A DNA stretch of 64,000 bases from NCBI RefSeq assembly GCF_046614675.1, contig NZ_JBKKJT010000001.1, positions 930,001-994,000 on the forward strand, read 5' to 3'. The position numbers and the translations under genes were made by a program. The stretch is from Chryseobacterium cupriresistens (GTDB lineage: Bacteria; Bacteroidota; Bacteroidia; Flavobacteriales; Weeksellaceae). Below, piece by piece: positions 43,432 to 51,575 of the stretch; positions within the stretch are counted from its first letter, which is position 1; each line of letters opens with the position of its first letter. The notes below the pieces were generated by a model. The model made no database searches and had not been told where the DNA came from. It worked only from the letters and a program-made list of their open reading frames with translations.

Positions 43432-45825
43432 ATGAAAAGAAGAATCAAACATGTAACGGTTCTTGGTTCAGGAATTATGGGAAGCGGAATCGCTGCTCAC
43501 TTCGCCAACATAGGCGTTGAAGTATCACTTTTGGATATTGTTCCTTTTGAACTAACTGAAGCTGAACAGAAAAAAGGTTTGACCAAAGATGACAAAGCAG
43601 TAAGAAACAGAATTGCTTCCGAAAACTTTGAAAAACTTAAAAAAGCAAGTCCTGCACTTCTTTATTCACCCAAGTTTGCAGACAGAATTACAATCGGAAA
43701 TTTCGATGATGATTTGCCGAAAATAAAAAATACCGACTGGATCATTGAAGTAGTCGTTGAAAGACTTGACATCAAGAAGTCTGTGTACGAAAAAATTGAA
43801 CAGTTCAGAAAACCGGGAACATTAATTTCTTCCAATACATCCGGTATTCCTATTCATCTCCTTACAGAAGGGAGAAGCGAGGATTTCAAGAAGTACTTTG
43901 CCGGAACACACTTCTTCAACCCGGTAAGATATCTTCCCCTTTTAGAGATTATCCCAACTAACGATACAGCTCCTGAAATCATCGATTTCTATATGAATTA
44001 CGGAGCAAAATTCTTAGGTAAAACGACTGTTTTAGCCAAAGATACACCAGCCTTCATCGCCAACAGAATCGGGGTGTTCTCCATGATGGATCTTCTTCAC
44101 AATGTACAGAAATTAGGACTTACCGTTTCTGATGTTGATAAATTAACTGGTCCGGTAATCGGACGTCCAAAATCTGCTACATTCAGAACAGCTGACGTTG
44201 TAGGTCTTGATACTTTGGTAATGGTAGCCAACGGTGTCCGCCAGAGCGGTGCGGAAGCAAACGACTTCAATGATGTATTTGCCCTTCCAGGGTATATCCA
44301 GAAAATGATGGATAATAAATGGCTGGGTTCAAAAACGGAACAAGGATTCTATAAAAAAGTGAAAAACGCAGAAGGAAAATCTGAAATTCATGGATTAAAC
44401 CTTGATACTTTGGAGTATGAACTTCAAGGAAAATCATCCTTCCCTACTCTGGAATTAACAAAATCTATAGATAAACCGATTGACAGATTTAAAGTATTAA
44501 TTGGTGGTAAAGATAAAGCTGGTGAATTGTACAGAAAGTCTTTAGGGGCATTATTCGCTTACGTTTCGCACAAAGTACCTGAAATCTCTGACGAGGTCTA
44601 TAAAATTGACGATGCGATGAGAGCCGGTTTCGGATGGGAAAACGGTCCATTTGAAATCTGGGATGCCGTAGGTGTTCAGAAAGGTATTGAACTGGCAAAA
44701 GATGCAGGATACGAAGTTTCTGACTGGGTGAAAAATGTAGAAACCTTCTATAAAGTTAATGATGAAGGACAAAGTATCTATGTTGATAAAAATTCAGGAG
44801 AATACAACAAGATCCCTGGTCAGGATGCATTCATCATCTTAGATAATATCAGAAAAAATAAAACGCTTTGGAGTAATTCAGGGGCTGCAATTCAAGATTT
44901 AGGAGACGGAATTATCAACTTTGAGATCCGTTCAAAAATGAACTCTCTTGGAGGCGAAGTTCTTGACGGATTGAACAGAGCGATTGATTTGGCAGAAAAA
45001 GAATATGACGGATTAGTAGTTGGTAACCAGGGAGCTAATTTCTCTGTAGGTGCCAATCTTGCGATGATTCTTATGATGGCAATCGAACAGGATTGGGATG
45101 ATCTGAATATGGCGATCGCTTACTTCCAGAAATCAATGATGAGAGTACGCTACTCTTCTATTCCTGTAGTAGTTGCTCCTCACGGAATGACTTTAGGTGG
45201 AGGATGCGAAATGACGATGCATGCAGACCGGGTGGTTGCCGCTGCAGAAACCTATATCGGACTTGTTGAAACCGGAGTTGGAGTAATTCCTGGTGGTGGA
45301 GGTACTAAAGAATTGACTTTAAGAACTTCCAGAGAATTCCACAACGATGATGTTAAAAATAACAGACTTCGTGATGCATTTATGAACATCGCCATGGGTA
45401 AAGTAGCTACTTCTGCCTACGAAGCTTACGATATGGGAATCCTTGAAAAAGGGAAAGACATCGTTTCCGTAAGCAAAAACAGACAGATTGCCGAGGCTAA
45501 AAAAGTAGCAAAACTATTAGCGGAACAAGGCTATACCCAGCCGATCGAGCAAAAAGTAAAAGTTCTTGGTAAAGACGCATTAGGAATGTTCTATGTAGGA
45601 ACAGACCAGATGCTAACCGGAAATTTCATCTCTGCACACGATAAGAAAATTGCTGATAAACTAGCCAACGTGATGGTAGGTGGAAATCTATCAGAGCCAA
45701 CAGTTGTAACGGAACAATATCTATTGAACCTTGAAAGAGAAACTTTCCTTCAGCTTTGTGGGGAAAGAAAAACTTTAGAGAGAATCCAGTACATGTTACA
45801 GAACGGAAAACCATTAAGAAACTAA
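43432..45825 (+). CDS. 3-hydroxyacyl-CoA dehydrogenase / enoyl-CoA hydratase (FadB/FadJ-like)
   Basis: 797-residue bifunctional beta-oxidation enzyme. The NAD-binding GSGIMGSGIAAHFANIGVEV motif opens the protein, so the dehydrogenase part is N-terminal. KDTPAFIANRIG and GRPKSATFRTADVVGLDT belong to the hydroxyacyl domain. The crotonase-type hydratase part is C-terminal (about 480-700), with oxyanion segments NQGANFSVGANL and HGMTLGGGCEMTMHADRVVAA and the glutamate-containing ETGVGVIPGGGGTKEL. This order is the reverse of E. coli FadB. It is followed by the matching thiolase. Confidence 0.93.
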   Translation: MKRRIKHVTVLGSGIMGSGIAAHFANIGVEVSLLDIVPFELTEAEQKKGLTKDDKAVRNRIASENFEKLKKASPALLYSPKFADRITIGNFDDDLPKIKNTDWIIEVVVERLDIKKSVYEKIEQFRKPGTLISSNTSGIPIHLLTEGRSEDFKKYFAGTHFFNPVRYLPLLEIIPTNDTAPEIIDFYMNYGAKFLGKTTVLAKDTPAFIANRIGVFSMMDLLHNVQKLGLTVSDVDKLTGPVIGRPKSATFRTADVVGLDTLVMVANGVRQSGAEANDFNDVFALPGYIQKMMDNKWLGSKTEQGFYKKVKNAEGKSEIHGLNLDTLEYELQGKSSFPTLELTKSIDKPIDRFKVLIGGKDKAGELYRKSLGALFAYVSHKVPEISDEVYKIDDAMRAGFGWENGPFEIWDAVGVQKGIELAKDAGYEVSDWVKNVETFYKVNDEGQSIYVDKNSGEYNKIPGQDAFIILDNIRKNKTLWSNSGAAIQDLGDGIINFEIRSKMNSLGGEVLDGLNRAIDLAEKEYDGLVVGNQGANFSVGANLAMILMMAIEQDWDDLNMAIAYFQKSMMRVRYSSIPVVVAPHGMTLGGGCEMTMHADRVVAAAETYIGLVETGVGVIPGGGGTKELTLRTSREFHNDDVKNNRLRDAFMNIAMGKVATSAYEAYDMGILEKGKDIVSVSKNRQIAEAKKVAKLLAEQGYTQPIEQKVKVLGKDALGMFYVGTDQMLTGNFISAHDKKIADKLANVMVGGNLSEPTVVTEQYLLNLERETFLQLCGERKTLERIQYMLQNGKPLRN

Positions 45826-45851
45826 TACTTTCAAAAATAATTAACAAACAC

Positions 45852-45904
45852 TTTGTCATTCTGAAGGAATCCAAACATTGAATAGATGCTTCCAGCATGA
45901 CAAA
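45852..45904. repeat. Short TTGTCAT...ATGACAA palindromic repeat
   Basis: 53 bp with imperfect terminal inverted repeats (TTTGTCATTCTGAAGGAATC against GATGCTTCCAGCATGACAAA), between fadJ and fadA. It resembles the longer element at 57701-57784. Confidence 0.6.
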
Positions 45905-45943
45905 CAGTATGGTTAATTTTTATAACAATTAATTAATAAAACA

Positions 45944-47125
45944 ATGTCAAAGACAGCATATATAGTAAAAGGTTTTAGAACTGCCGTTGGAAAAGCTCCA
46001 AAAGGAAGTTTAAGATTTACAAGACCTGATGTCATGGCGGCTACCGTTATTGAAAAATTAATGGCTGAGCTACCCCAATTAGATAAAAACAGAATTGATG
46101 ACCTTATCGTAGGAAATGCAATGCCGGAAGCTGAACAAGGGCTTAATGTGGCGCGTCTGATCTCTTTGATGGGGTTAAATACCGATAAAGTTCCGGGAGT
46201 TACCGTGAACAGATACTGTGCATCAGGAAGTGAGGCAATTGCTATTGCTTCTGCGAAAATTCAGGCTGGTATGGCAGATTGTATCATCGCTGGTGGTACA
46301 GAATCTATGTCATATATTCCTATGGGAGGTTATAAGCCGGTTCCTGAAACGGATATCGCAAAAACAAACCCTGATTACTACTGGGGAATGGGCTACACTG
46401 CGGAAGAAGTTGCAAAACAATATAATATTACAAGAGAAGAACAGGATCAGTTTGCTTTTGAATCTCATATGAAAGCTTTAAAGGCTAATCAGGAAGGTAA
46501 ATTTGCCAACCAGATTGTTCCGATTCCTGTAGAGTATAATTTCCTGGACGAAAATCAGAAACTGCAGACTAAAAAGTTTGATTTTTCAGTAGATGAGGGG
46601 CCTAGAGCAGATACTTCTTTAGCAGGTTTAGCAAAACTAAGACCTGTATTTGCCAACGGAGGAAGCGTAACTGCCGGAAACTCTTCTCAAATGAGTGACG
46701 GAGCGGCTTTCGTAATGGTAATGAGTGAGGAAATGGTAAAAGAATTAGGACTGGAGCCTGAGGCAAGATTAGTGGCTTATGCTGCAGCCGGATTAGAACC
46801 AAGAATCATGGGAATGGGTCCTATCTATGCTATTCCAAAAGCATTGAAACAGGCTGGTTTAGAATTAAAAGATATCGATTTGATCGAACTTAACGAAGCA
46901 TTCGCTTCTCAATCGGTTGCAATCAAAAAAGAATTAGGATTAAATCCTGACATCTTAAACGTAAACGGAGGAGCTATCGCCCTTGGTCACCCGCTTGGAT
47001 GTACAGGAACAAAACTGACAGTACAACTTCTTGACGAAATGAGAAGAAGAGGCAACAAGTACGGAATGGTTTCTATGTGTGTAGGAACCGGCCAAGGAGC
47101 AGCTTCTATTTTTGAACTTCTTTAA
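45944..47125 (+). CDS. fadA: Acetyl-CoA C-acyltransferase (3-ketoacyl-CoA thiolase)
   Basis: 393-residue thiolase completing the beta-oxidation cycle by cleaving 3-ketoacyl-CoA. The nucleophilic Cys is in VNRYCASGSEAIAIA near residue 90. The second catalytic pair is the His in NVNGGAIALGHPLGCTG and Cys in GMVSMCVGTGQGAA. It lies 118 bp after the FadJ-like gene, with a short palindromic repeat in the spacer. Confidence 0.95.
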   Translation: MSKTAYIVKGFRTAVGKAPKGSLRFTRPDVMAATVIEKLMAELPQLDKNRIDDLIVGNAMPEAEQGLNVARLISLMGLNTDKVPGVTVNRYCASGSEAIAIASAKIQAGMADCIIAGGTESMSYIPMGGYKPVPETDIAKTNPDYYWGMGYTAEEVAKQYNITREEQDQFAFESHMKALKANQEGKFANQIVPIPVEYNFLDENQKLQTKKFDFSVDEGPRADTSLAGLAKLRPVFANGGSVTAGNSSQMSDGAAFVMVMSEEMVKELGLEPEARLVAYAAAGLEPRIMGMGPIYAIPKALKQAGLELKDIDLIELNEAFASQSVAIKKELGLNPDILNVNGGAIALGHPLGCTGTKLTVQLLDEMRRRGNKYGMVSMCVGTGQGAASIFELL

Positions 47126-47137
47126 TAGACAATAGAG

Positions 47138-47158
47138 AATAGACGGATAGATAATAGA
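47138..47158. repeat. Left inverted repeat of the four-helix-bundle cassette
   Basis: 21-bp sequence AATAGACGGATAGATAATAGA, matched in inverted orientation at 20 of 21 positions by 47605-47625. It lies 13 bp after the fadA stop codon. Confidence 0.75.
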
Positions 47159-47193
47159 CTTAAAGACACCAAAAAATGAATGAATGATTTTCT

Positions 47194-47550
47194 AAGAGGC
47201 ACAATTTTAAAAAGCTTAAAATCTGGCAAATGAGTATGGAATTATCAAGATTAACTTTAGATCTTACAGATACTTTTCCGACTTATGAAAAGTATGGTTT
47301 GAAAAATCAAATGGACAGATTTGCAATTTCAATTCCATCAAATATAGCTGAAGGTTCAAGCAGGACAAATCAGTCTTTTAGTCATTTTTTGGATATTTCT
47401 TTAGGTTCTTCATTTGAATTGCAAACACAAATATTGTTAGCAAATCATAGAAAATATTTATCTGATGAAAAAACTGAAATCTTTGAAATTAAGATTAAAG
47501 AATTTTAAAAAGCAACAACGGTATTTCAGAATACTTTAAATAAAGACTAA
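47194..47550 (+). pseudogene. Decayed four-helix-bundle protein (23S rRNA IVP/S23 family)
   Basis: Remnant of a roughly 118-residue S23-type protein. The family landmarks HNFKKLKIWQ, FPTYEKYGLKNQMDRFAISIPSNIAEG and SLGSSFELQTQILLA are present. But the frame before HNFKK has AAG where the family's start ATG is expected, and reaches a stop codon without another ATG. A TAA at 47506-47508 interrupts the C-terminus, after which ATTVFQNTLNK continues in frame to 47548. Initiation at the internal ATG 47230 would give 92 residues lacking the first helix. Inverted repeats flank it. Confidence 0.82.
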
Positions 47551-47568
47551 TAAGACAAAAGACAAAGA

Positions 47569-47632
47569 GAGAATAGACAGATAGAAAATAGATGCCACTA
47601 ATAATCTATCATCTATCCGTCTATTATCTGAA
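47569..47632. repeat. Right inverted repeat and hairpin of the four-helix-bundle cassette
   Basis: Right arm 47605-47625 is the inverse of 47138-47158. A further direct-orientation copy (GAGAATAGACAGATAGAAAATAGA, 47572-47593) precedes it, so the right end can itself fold into a hairpin. Confidence 0.7.
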
Positions 47633-47664
47633 GGTCTCAAAAAATTTAAAAAACAAAATAATAT

Positions 47665-49440
47665 ATGGCTACATTAAAAGGCGGGGAATTCCTGATCAAA
47701 CAAATTCCTGCAAACGAAATTTTCAGTATTGAAGAACTGAATGAAGAACAAAAGATGCTTCGTGATTCTGCGAAGGAATTTATAGATAGAGAAGTAGTTC
47801 CTCAAAGAGAACGTTTTGAGAAGAAAGATTACGCATTTACTGAAGAGATCATGCGTAAACTGGGAGAAATGGGGATGTTGGGAATCGCTGTTCCTGAAGA
47901 ATACGGAGGTCTTGGAATGGGCTTTGTGACTACAATGCTTGCCTGTGATTATCTATCAGGAACTACAGGTTCATTGGCTACAGCTTATGGTGCACACACC
48001 GGAATTGGAACCCTGCCAATAGTTCTTTACGGAACTGAAGAGCAGAAGAAAAAATACCTTCCGGATTTAGCAACGGGAACAAAATTCGGAGCTTACTGTT
48101 TGACAGAGCCAGATGCTGGTTCTGATGCCAATTCAGGAAAAACAAAAGCAAAACTTTCCGAAGACGGAAAACATTATATCATCAACGGTCAGAAAATGTG
48201 GATCTCCAATGCAGGATTTGCAGATACATTTACATTATTCGCTAAAATTGATGATGATAAAAATATCACAGGATTTGTCATCAACAGATCTGAACTTGAA
48301 AACCCTGAAAGCTTAACTTTCGGTGAGGAAGAGCATAAACTGGGTATCCGTGCTTCTTCTACCCGTCAGGTTTTCTTCAATGATATGAAGATTCCTGTGG
48401 AAAATCTTTTAGGAGAAAGAAACAATGGTTTCAAGATCGCTTTAAATGCATTAAACGTAGGCCGTATCAAATTGGCTGCCGCTTGTCTTGATGCACAAAG
48501 AAGAATCTTAAACCACTCTATCCAGTACTCTAACGAAAGAAAACAGTTTGGTGTTTCAATCGCTACTTTTGGAGCGATCAGAAAGAAACTGGCAGAAATG
48601 GCAACCGGAGTTTTCGTAAGTGAAGCAGGTTCTTACAGAGCCGCTAAAAATGTTCAGGATAAAATTGATGAGCTTGTTGCAGCAGGATTAAGCCATCAGG
48701 AAGCAGAATTAAAAGGTGTAGAAGAATTCGCTGTTGAATGTTCAATCCTTAAAGTTTTCGTTTCTGATCTAGCACAACACACCGCAGACGAAGGAATTCA
48801 GGTGTACGGAGGAATGGGATTCTCTGAAGACACTCCTATGGAAGCGGCTTGGAGGGATTCAAGAATTTCAAGAATCTATGAAGGTACCAACGAAATCAAC
48901 AGACTGCTGGCTGTAGGAATGCTTATTAAGAGAGCCATGAAAGGTGAGCTGGATCTTTTATCTCCTGCAATGGCGATCAGCAAAGAATTGATGGGCATCC
49001 CTTCATTTGAAGTTCCTGATTATTCAGAATTCATGAGCGAAGAAAAAGCAATTATCGCCAATCTTAAGAAAGTATTCTTAATGGTTTCCGGAGCAGCTCT
49101 TCAGAAATATATGATGGATATTGAAAAACAGCAGCATTTATTACTGAATGCATCTGAAATCCTTAACCAGATCTATATGGCAGAATCCGCAGTATTAAGA
49201 GCAGAAAAACACTTCTCTCCTGAATCTGTAGAAGCAGCTATGGCTCAGTTAAACCTTTACAAAGCTGTGGAGAAAATCATTACTGCAGCTAAAGAAGGAA
49301 TTGTTTCTTTTGCTGAAGGAGATGAGCAGAGAATGATGCTTTCAGGACTAAGAAGATTCACAAAATATACCAACCATCCAAATGTGGTAGCCCTTACTGA
49401 AAAAGTAGCAGCTCACTATATTGAGAAAGGAGCTTATTAG
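47665..49440 (+). CDS. Acyl-CoA dehydrogenase
   Basis: 591-residue FAD flavoprotein catalysing the first step of beta-oxidation. The core has YCLTEPDAGSDANS, MWISNAGFADTFTLFAKI, and the catalytic-base/signature part QVYGGMGFSEDTPMEAAWRDSRISRIYEGTNEIN near residue 390-420. About 150 further C-terminal residues form an extra helical domain, as in the long VLCAD/ACAD9-like forms. It is the last gene of the marR-fad operon, separated from fadA by the decayed four-helix-bundle cassette. Confidence 0.95.
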   Translation: MATLKGGEFLIKQIPANEIFSIEELNEEQKMLRDSAKEFIDREVVPQRERFEKKDYAFTEEIMRKLGEMGMLGIAVPEEYGGLGMGFVTTMLACDYLSGTTGSLATAYGAHTGIGTLPIVLYGTEEQKKKYLPDLATGTKFGAYCLTEPDAGSDANSGKTKAKLSEDGKHYIINGQKMWISNAGFADTFTLFAKIDDDKNITGFVINRSELENPESLTFGEEEHKLGIRASSTRQVFFNDMKIPVENLLGERNNGFKIALNALNVGRIKLAAACLDAQRRILNHSIQYSNERKQFGVSIATFGAIRKKLAEMATGVFVSEAGSYRAAKNVQDKIDELVAAGLSHQEAELKGVEEFAVECSILKVFVSDLAQHTADEGIQVYGGMGFSEDTPMEAAWRDSRISRIYEGTNEINRLLAVGMLIKRAMKGELDLLSPAMAISKELMGIPSFEVPDYSEFMSEEKAIIANLKKVFLMVSGAALQKYMMDIEKQQHLLLNASEILNQIYMAESAVLRAEKHFSPESVEAAMAQLNLYKAVEKIITAAKEGIVSFAEGDEQRMMLSGLRRFTKYTNHPNVVALTEKVAAHYIEKGAY

Positions 49441-49464
49441 TCTTTAATAATATAAATTTGATTC

Positions 49465-49492
49465 AGCGTCCCAATTTTTGGGGCGCTTTTTT
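49465..49492 (+). terminator. Intrinsic terminator of the fad operon
   Basis: Stem GCGTCCCA / TGGGGCGC (one G-T pair) followed by TTTTTT, about 25 bp after the acyl-CoA dehydrogenase stop. Confidence 0.8.
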
Positions 49493-49585
49493 GATCTTTA
49501 TCAATGATGACATCCATTGAAATTAATGGTATTTAGCAAGGTTATTCAAAAAAAATTATTATTTTTATTTTAAAATAACTAACAC

Positions 49586-49900
49586 ATGAAAATTTTATTA
49601 TTTCCAATACTCCTTATTTCCATTACTTTTTCAGCACAAAAAAAAGACAATTTACTTCCTGTTCCCAAGGTAGATACCACAAAAATTGTTGCTAAAGGGA
49701 AATTCCCGGGATATTTTACTCTGAAACCCGATCAACCTCAAAAAGAACTTTACAAAATATTAACGGTTAAGCCCAATGATACAATTCTTTATCTGGCTTT
49801 AAAAGAATCTTCAAAGGATTATTCACAATATAAAATTTTAAATTCGATTACTCCTGATAAGCTTCAGGTCAATCGGAAAAAAATACTACCATCCAAATAA
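49586..49900 (+). CDS. Small secreted protein of unknown function
   Basis: 104 residues with a Sec signal peptide (KILLFPILLISITFSAQ) followed by a lysine-rich mature part of about 85 residues. No domain is recognised. It contains a Val-Pro-Lys-Val-Asp and a YILAL-type strand region, suggesting a small beta fold. It precedes the YegP-type gene by 26 bp on the same strand and may be cotranscribed. Confidence 0.6.
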   Translation: MKILLFPILLISITFSAQKKDNLLPVPKVDTTKIVAKGKFPGYFTLKPDQPQKELYKILTVKPNDTILYLALKESSKDYSQYKILNSITPDKLQVNRKKILPSK

Positions 49901-49926
49901 CATAACACAAACTAAAAACTATTACC

Positions 49927-50262
49927 ATGGGAAAATTTATTATCTCTAAAAGAACAAACGGAGACTTTCAGTTCAACCTCAAAGCTGGAAACGGACAGGT
50001 CATTTTAACCAGCCAGGGATACAGTACCAAACCTTCCTGTGAAAGCGGAATCGGATCCGTAAAACTCAATGCACAGGAAGATGCAAAATTTGAAAGAAAT
50101 ACGGCCAATGACGGCAGATGCTATTTTAATCTAAAAGCCGGAAACGGACAGATCATCGGAACCAGCCAGATGTATGAATCTGACAATGGTATGGAAAACG
50201 GAATAGAATCTGTAAAAAACAATGCTCCGCATGCTCATATAGAGGATGAAACAAACTTGTAA
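49927..50262 (+). CDS. YegP-family protein (two DUF1508 repeats)
   Basis: 111 residues built of two tandem DUF1508 units, each reading roughly G-x-FxFNLKAGNGQxIxTSQxYxxxxxxxxGIxSVKxNA (about 8-52 and 59-103). The two repeats pack as a domain-swapped-like beta-alpha unit in known structures. Biochemical function is unknown; members are often stress-induced. The downstream terminator at 50286 ends the transcript. Confidence 0.9.
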   Translation: MGKFIISKRTNGDFQFNLKAGNGQVILTSQGYSTKPSCESGIGSVKLNAQEDAKFERNTANDGRCYFNLKAGNGQIIGTSQMYESDNGMENGIESVKNNAPHAHIEDETNL

Positions 50263-50285
50263 AATCATCTGAAAATATTCTTCAT

Positions 50286-50316
50286 AAAAAATGCCTTAGT
50301 TCTTAAGGCATTTTTT
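50286..50316 (+). terminator. Intrinsic terminator after the YegP gene
   Basis: Perfect 13-bp stem AAAAAATGCCTTA / TAAGGCATTTTTT with a 5-base loop. Confidence 0.87.
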
Positions 50317-50343
50317 ATTTTTGTACTCTATTTTTCATTAGCA

Positions 50344-50790
50344 ATGACAAAAGAAGAATTACTGAATAAAGCAATCAAAATCGCCGATAAGGCTCATAAA
50401 GGACAAACCGATAAATACCATGCTCCCTACATTGCCCACGTAATGCGTGTGATGAACTATGGTAAAACACTGGATGAAAAAATCGTTGGAGTACTTCACG
50501 ATGTTGTGGAAGACCATCCACAGGAGTTTAGTCTGGATTATTTAAGATCTGAGGGATTCCCTGAATATATTATTTTTGCCATCAGCTGCCTTACAAAGCT
50601 TGATCCGGAAGAAGATTATGATGAATTCATCAAAAGAACGGAACGATCTCTCCTTTCTGTAGCTGTAAAACTAAATGACCTTCGAGACAATATGGATCTC
50701 AGAAGAGTAAACAGAGAGCTTACTCCTAAAGATATCAAAAGATTCAATAAATATCTGAAAGCCTATCGTTATCTGATAGAGAAATATTAA
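50344..50790 (+). CDS. HD-domain protein, small alarmone-hydrolase type
   Basis: 148-residue metal-dependent phosphohydrolase with the HD-4/Mesh1-like arrangement: AHKGQTDKYHAPYIAHVMRVM (first His pair), LHDVVEDHPQ (HD) and LSVAVKLNDLRDNM (third metal ligand Asp). This is the pattern of small (p)ppGpp hydrolases and of the hydrolase half of Rel. The synthetase domain is absent. True (p)ppGpp activity is an inference. Its stop codon overlaps that of the convergent DUF2490 gene. Confidence 0.83.
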   Translation: MTKEELLNKAIKIADKAHKGQTDKYHAPYIAHVMRVMNYGKTLDEKIVGVLHDVVEDHPQEFSLDYLRSEGFPEYIIFAISCLTKLDPEEDYDEFIKRTERSLLSVAVKLNDLRDNMDLRRVNRELTPKDIKRFNKYLKAYRYLIEKY

Positions 50791-51503
50791 TCCGCACCTG
50801 GGAAATCATATGTTTTCGTGTGATGATCTGTTCCATCGATGTTGATGTTTAACGCAAGGTAAACGAAATGTAAATTTTTGTTCCCTTTTGCTTCAAATTC
50901 ACGCTGCCACAGATATCCGCTCACGATTCCAAAATAATCATCGATCTGATAGCCGAAACCGCCATAAACTCTGTTTCTGGCAAAAGTAGGCTTCATCGGA
51001 GAGACAAAGAATACTTCGTCATAAGCATTGGCGAAAACAGTTCCTTTCTTGATGGTTTTGGCGTTTAAAGGAACACTTACATTCAGACGGTACCGGTAAC
51101 GCATTCTCTGGGAAGTCTGATCTGTTTTCGGCTCATAGAACCAGCTCTTTTCAGCACGAAAACGGTTTTCAAACTTTACGATACCTTTCTTGATATCAAT
51201 AACGTCCTGAAGCCATACCCTGAACTCCTCTCTGCTCAGGCTATGTTCTTTATAGTTAACATATCTTCCCAGCCCTACAAAAGGTTTGTGGTTTTTGGTA
51301 AGATTATACCCTAATCCCCCTTTTATTTCATAATAATCGGGGTAGGTATAATCTTCGTTACCACGCAATTGCCCCTCTGCGTACAGGAAAAATTTCGGAT
51401 GAAACTTATAGGTCAGAGTCACTGCATTGAAGCTGGAAATGTGTTCCTGTGCTTTAAAAAAAGATATTCCAAGTAATAAACCTAAACCTATAAGACGTTT
51501 CAT
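50787..51503 (-). CDS. DUF2490 outer-membrane beta-barrel protein
   Basis: 238 residues with a signal peptide (KRLIGLGLLLGISFFKAQ) and an amphipathic beta-barrel of the DUF2490 type: KFFLYAEGQLRGNEDY, YEIKGGLGYNLTKNHKPFVGLGRYV, FENRFRAEKSW, YRYRLNVSVPL and YGGFGYQIDDYFGIVSGYL. The start at 51503 was chosen because the upstream in-frame ATG only adds an unrelated stretch before the signal peptide. It lies 73 bp downstream of the TonB receptor gene and is probably cotranscribed. Function unknown. Confidence 0.85.
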   Translation of the reverse strand: MKRLIGLGLLLGISFFKAQEHISSFNAVTLTYKFHPKFFLYAEGQLRGNEDYTYPDYYEIKGGLGYNLTKNHKPFVGLGRYVNYKEHSLSREEFRVWLQDVIDIKKGIVKFENRFRAEKSWFYEPKTDQTSQRMRYRYRLNVSVPLNAKTIKKGTVFANAYDEVFFVSPMKPTFARNRVYGGFGYQIDDYFGIVSGYLWQREFEAKGNKNLHFVYLALNINIDGTDHHTKTYDFPGAD

Positions 51504-51575
51504 AAAAAATTTTTGCAAATGTATATTTTTTAACAATTTGTTAATATTAACTTTTATTCATGTGTAAATTAACAA

